NCBI GenBank assembly: GCA_911728455.2
Contig: OU452219.1
Location: 26,854,211-26,918,210 of the forward strand
DNA: 64,000 bases
From: Marthasterias glacialis
Lineage: Eukaryota; Echinodermata; Asteroidea; Forcipulatida; Asteriidae
Direction of reading: 5' to 3'
Part shown: positions 62,704-64,000 of the stretch, one piece after another
Layout of the letters: every line of letters begins with the position of its first letter
Numbering within the stretch: the first letter of the stretch is position 1
Translations under genes and position numbers: made by a program
Notes under the pieces: generated by a model
What the model saw: the letters and a program-made list of their open reading frames with translations, nothing else
Databases searched by the model: none
Told to the model about the DNA's origin: nothing

Positions 62704-62866
62704 GGGAATAACAGTGCGAGGACCCGGTCTTCACTGCTTGGTAATAACCGGGGTGGTGGCTGGCCGCTGTTAACGACCAAGCCGGAGGCGCGGTCGTAAC
62801 AGCAGCCAGCCACCACCCAAGGTCATTACCAAGCAGTGAAGACCGGGTCCTCGCACTGTTATTCCC
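62704..62866. repeat. Near-perfect 163-bp palindrome, probable MITE
   Basis: The left arm starts gggaataacagtgcgaggac and proceeds through ccggtcttcactgcttggta. The right arm is its reverse complement, ending cgcactgttattccc at 62866. The match runs over about 75 bp per arm, with a few mismatches and a short GC-rich centre (gccggaggcgcgg). It would form a long hairpin if single-stranded or transcribed. The most likely origin is a palindromic non-autonomous transposon. Confidence 0.85.
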
Positions 62867-63008
62867 ATTAATAAATACCTTTTTAACGAAATAAACGGCT
62901 AAAATTTTCTTGTTTTGTTAGCCGGTCTTTATATCGCCGTTAATACACCCCCACGTGATCACATTTTGACCAATCAGAATCCACAAACTGTCCTAGGTAT
63001 TTATTAAT
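62867..63008. repeat. Segment bounded by perfect 14-bp inverted repeats
   Basis: ATTAATAAATACCT (62867-62880) and AGGTATTTATTAAT (62995-63008) are exact inverted repeats. They abut the palindrome at 62704-62866 directly. The interior contains an agccgg/ccggct-type dyad and cacgtgatcacattttgacc. The two units may be parts of a single composite element. Confidence 0.6.
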
Positions 63009-64000
63009 TACAATTAAAAGCCAGTGGTTGTGTTGCCAATTTACATAATTATTATATCCATGCATTTCATTATTTTATTGTGAGTTTAAATCCACAGTAA
63101 TTGTCACTGTAAAATCTACAGCTCTTATTTAAGTGACCATTTGTAGCTGGAGTTCTGTACAAGGTATTGCTGGGATCTGCCGCTACATTATGTGTTTTTT
63201 TACCTGCTTGAAGAAATATCACTACAAAGGCATTACATTCTCATTCATTGTGGGTAAAGAAAAAAGATCCATTTAAAACTCGTCAACAGAGGGCGCAAAT
63301 TGTATTTCAATTCAAGTCATTTCAGCTTATTGAAACTGGTGAAGTGTTTATTATATTTCGAATAGCCAATAATAAGTTTGAACTTTTTGAGGGATGTGTC
63401 ATCCATTGCTATTTCTCAACTTTGACAGTATTTCAGACAAAATTATTTCACTCAAAGGATGAGTACTGGTATGAACTTTCCTGAACTTTATCGGTGAGCT
63501 TTCAAATTTAAAACTATTTTTTGGGTTAAAAATTATTGTTATAACAGTTCTAAAGCAATGTATTTTTTCTTTTTACACATTACGCTCAAAAATCATCTTA
63601 GAATTTGCGTACATCTGAAATATTATCTTGTTACAGTGGTGCAAGAGTTAACAAAAAGCTGAGTCTTGCAAATGATGTATTTTCATAATGAATTTCTCCG
63701 TGAAATAAGACCCTTCACCCAAACTAAAGTTCTTGTTCTTTTTTCCCAACCCTCTTTATGTAAATTGTAATGTCGGGAAAAAAATCATCATATATTAATT
63801 GAAAACTAAATTTCAGTTAGACCCACAGACTGAGCTTATCCCGTTGCCAATAATTGCCATATTTTCTAACTTAACCCTGGTGTGTTCAAACCTCTATAGA
63901 CTAATCTGAGCAGCTCGTTCATGGGCGTTTACACCTCTGCGGCTATGACCGCACACCCACTGTGAATCCTCCATGCTGATTGGTACATATGTGTGGCTGA
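63009..64000. other. No recognisable gene
   Basis: A 78-codon plus-strand frame at 63248-63484 has no domain, and the rest is AT-rich. Nothing supportable to the window end. Confidence 0.45.

Overview
This is eukaryotic, AT-rich genomic DNA that looks like a metazoan developmental-gene neighbourhood. The only gene that can be identified with certainty is an NK2.1 (Nkx2-1/TTF-1 family) homeobox gene on the minus strand, with two coding exons at 38787-38445 and 37470-36692. Joined across the GT-AG intron they give 373 codons plus a stop, close to the length of vertebrate NKX2-1. The protein has the N-terminal TN motif, an NK2-class homeodomain (Tyr54), an NK2-specific domain and the family's C-terminal GRTW end. 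The lineage is inferred, not proven. The NK2.1 residues and several short palindromic repeats, which I believe are common in echinoderm genomes, suggest an ambulacrarian deuterostome, most likely an echinoderm. There are no bacterial operons, no prokaryotic mobile elements and no CRISPR.

Layout. 1-5.4 kb: non-coding, with one palindromic MITE, a local duplication and a short tandem triplicate. 5.4-12.5 kb: a probable four-exon plus-strand transcript. It has a CRE/YY1/ETS-like promoter, strong GT-AG junctions and an AATAAA just after the last stop. Its coding frame is ambiguous and I do not recognise the product. TTAA-bounded MITEs lie inside its introns. 12.5-22 kb: no recognisable gene, with a few locally GC-rich islands that may be regulatory. 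22.1-23.8 kb: a minisatellite with a 34-bp basic unit and a 124-bp higher-order unit. It is responsible for long but spurious minus-strand reading frames. 24-36 kb: gene-poor, with GC-rich islands and one MITE. 36.1-39.25 kb: NK2.1 with its 3' region, intron, 5' UTR and a candidate CCAAT/TATA promoter. 39.3-58 kb: gene desert with GC-rich islands, a polypyrimidine/G-rich tract and several MITEs. 58-64 kb: a tRNA-derived SINE, a hAT-like MITE with an 8-bp target duplication, a palindromic MITE and a 163-bp near-perfect palindrome.

How the parts work together. NK2.1 is a transcription factor of foregut/pharyngeal endoderm and anterior neural tissue. Its compact two-exon body inside a long gene-poor interval is typical of a developmental regulator surrounded by distal cis-regulatory DNA. 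In several deuterostomes NK2.1 lies in the pharyngeal gene cluster (NK2.2, Pax1/9, Slc25a21, Mipol1, FoxA). I did not find exons of those partners here, so they would have to lie outside the window.

I found no convincing previously undescribed multi-gene system. The items most worth following are the unidentified four-exon transcript, the GC-rich islands around NK2.1, the higher-order minisatellite and the long palindrome at 62.7 kb.
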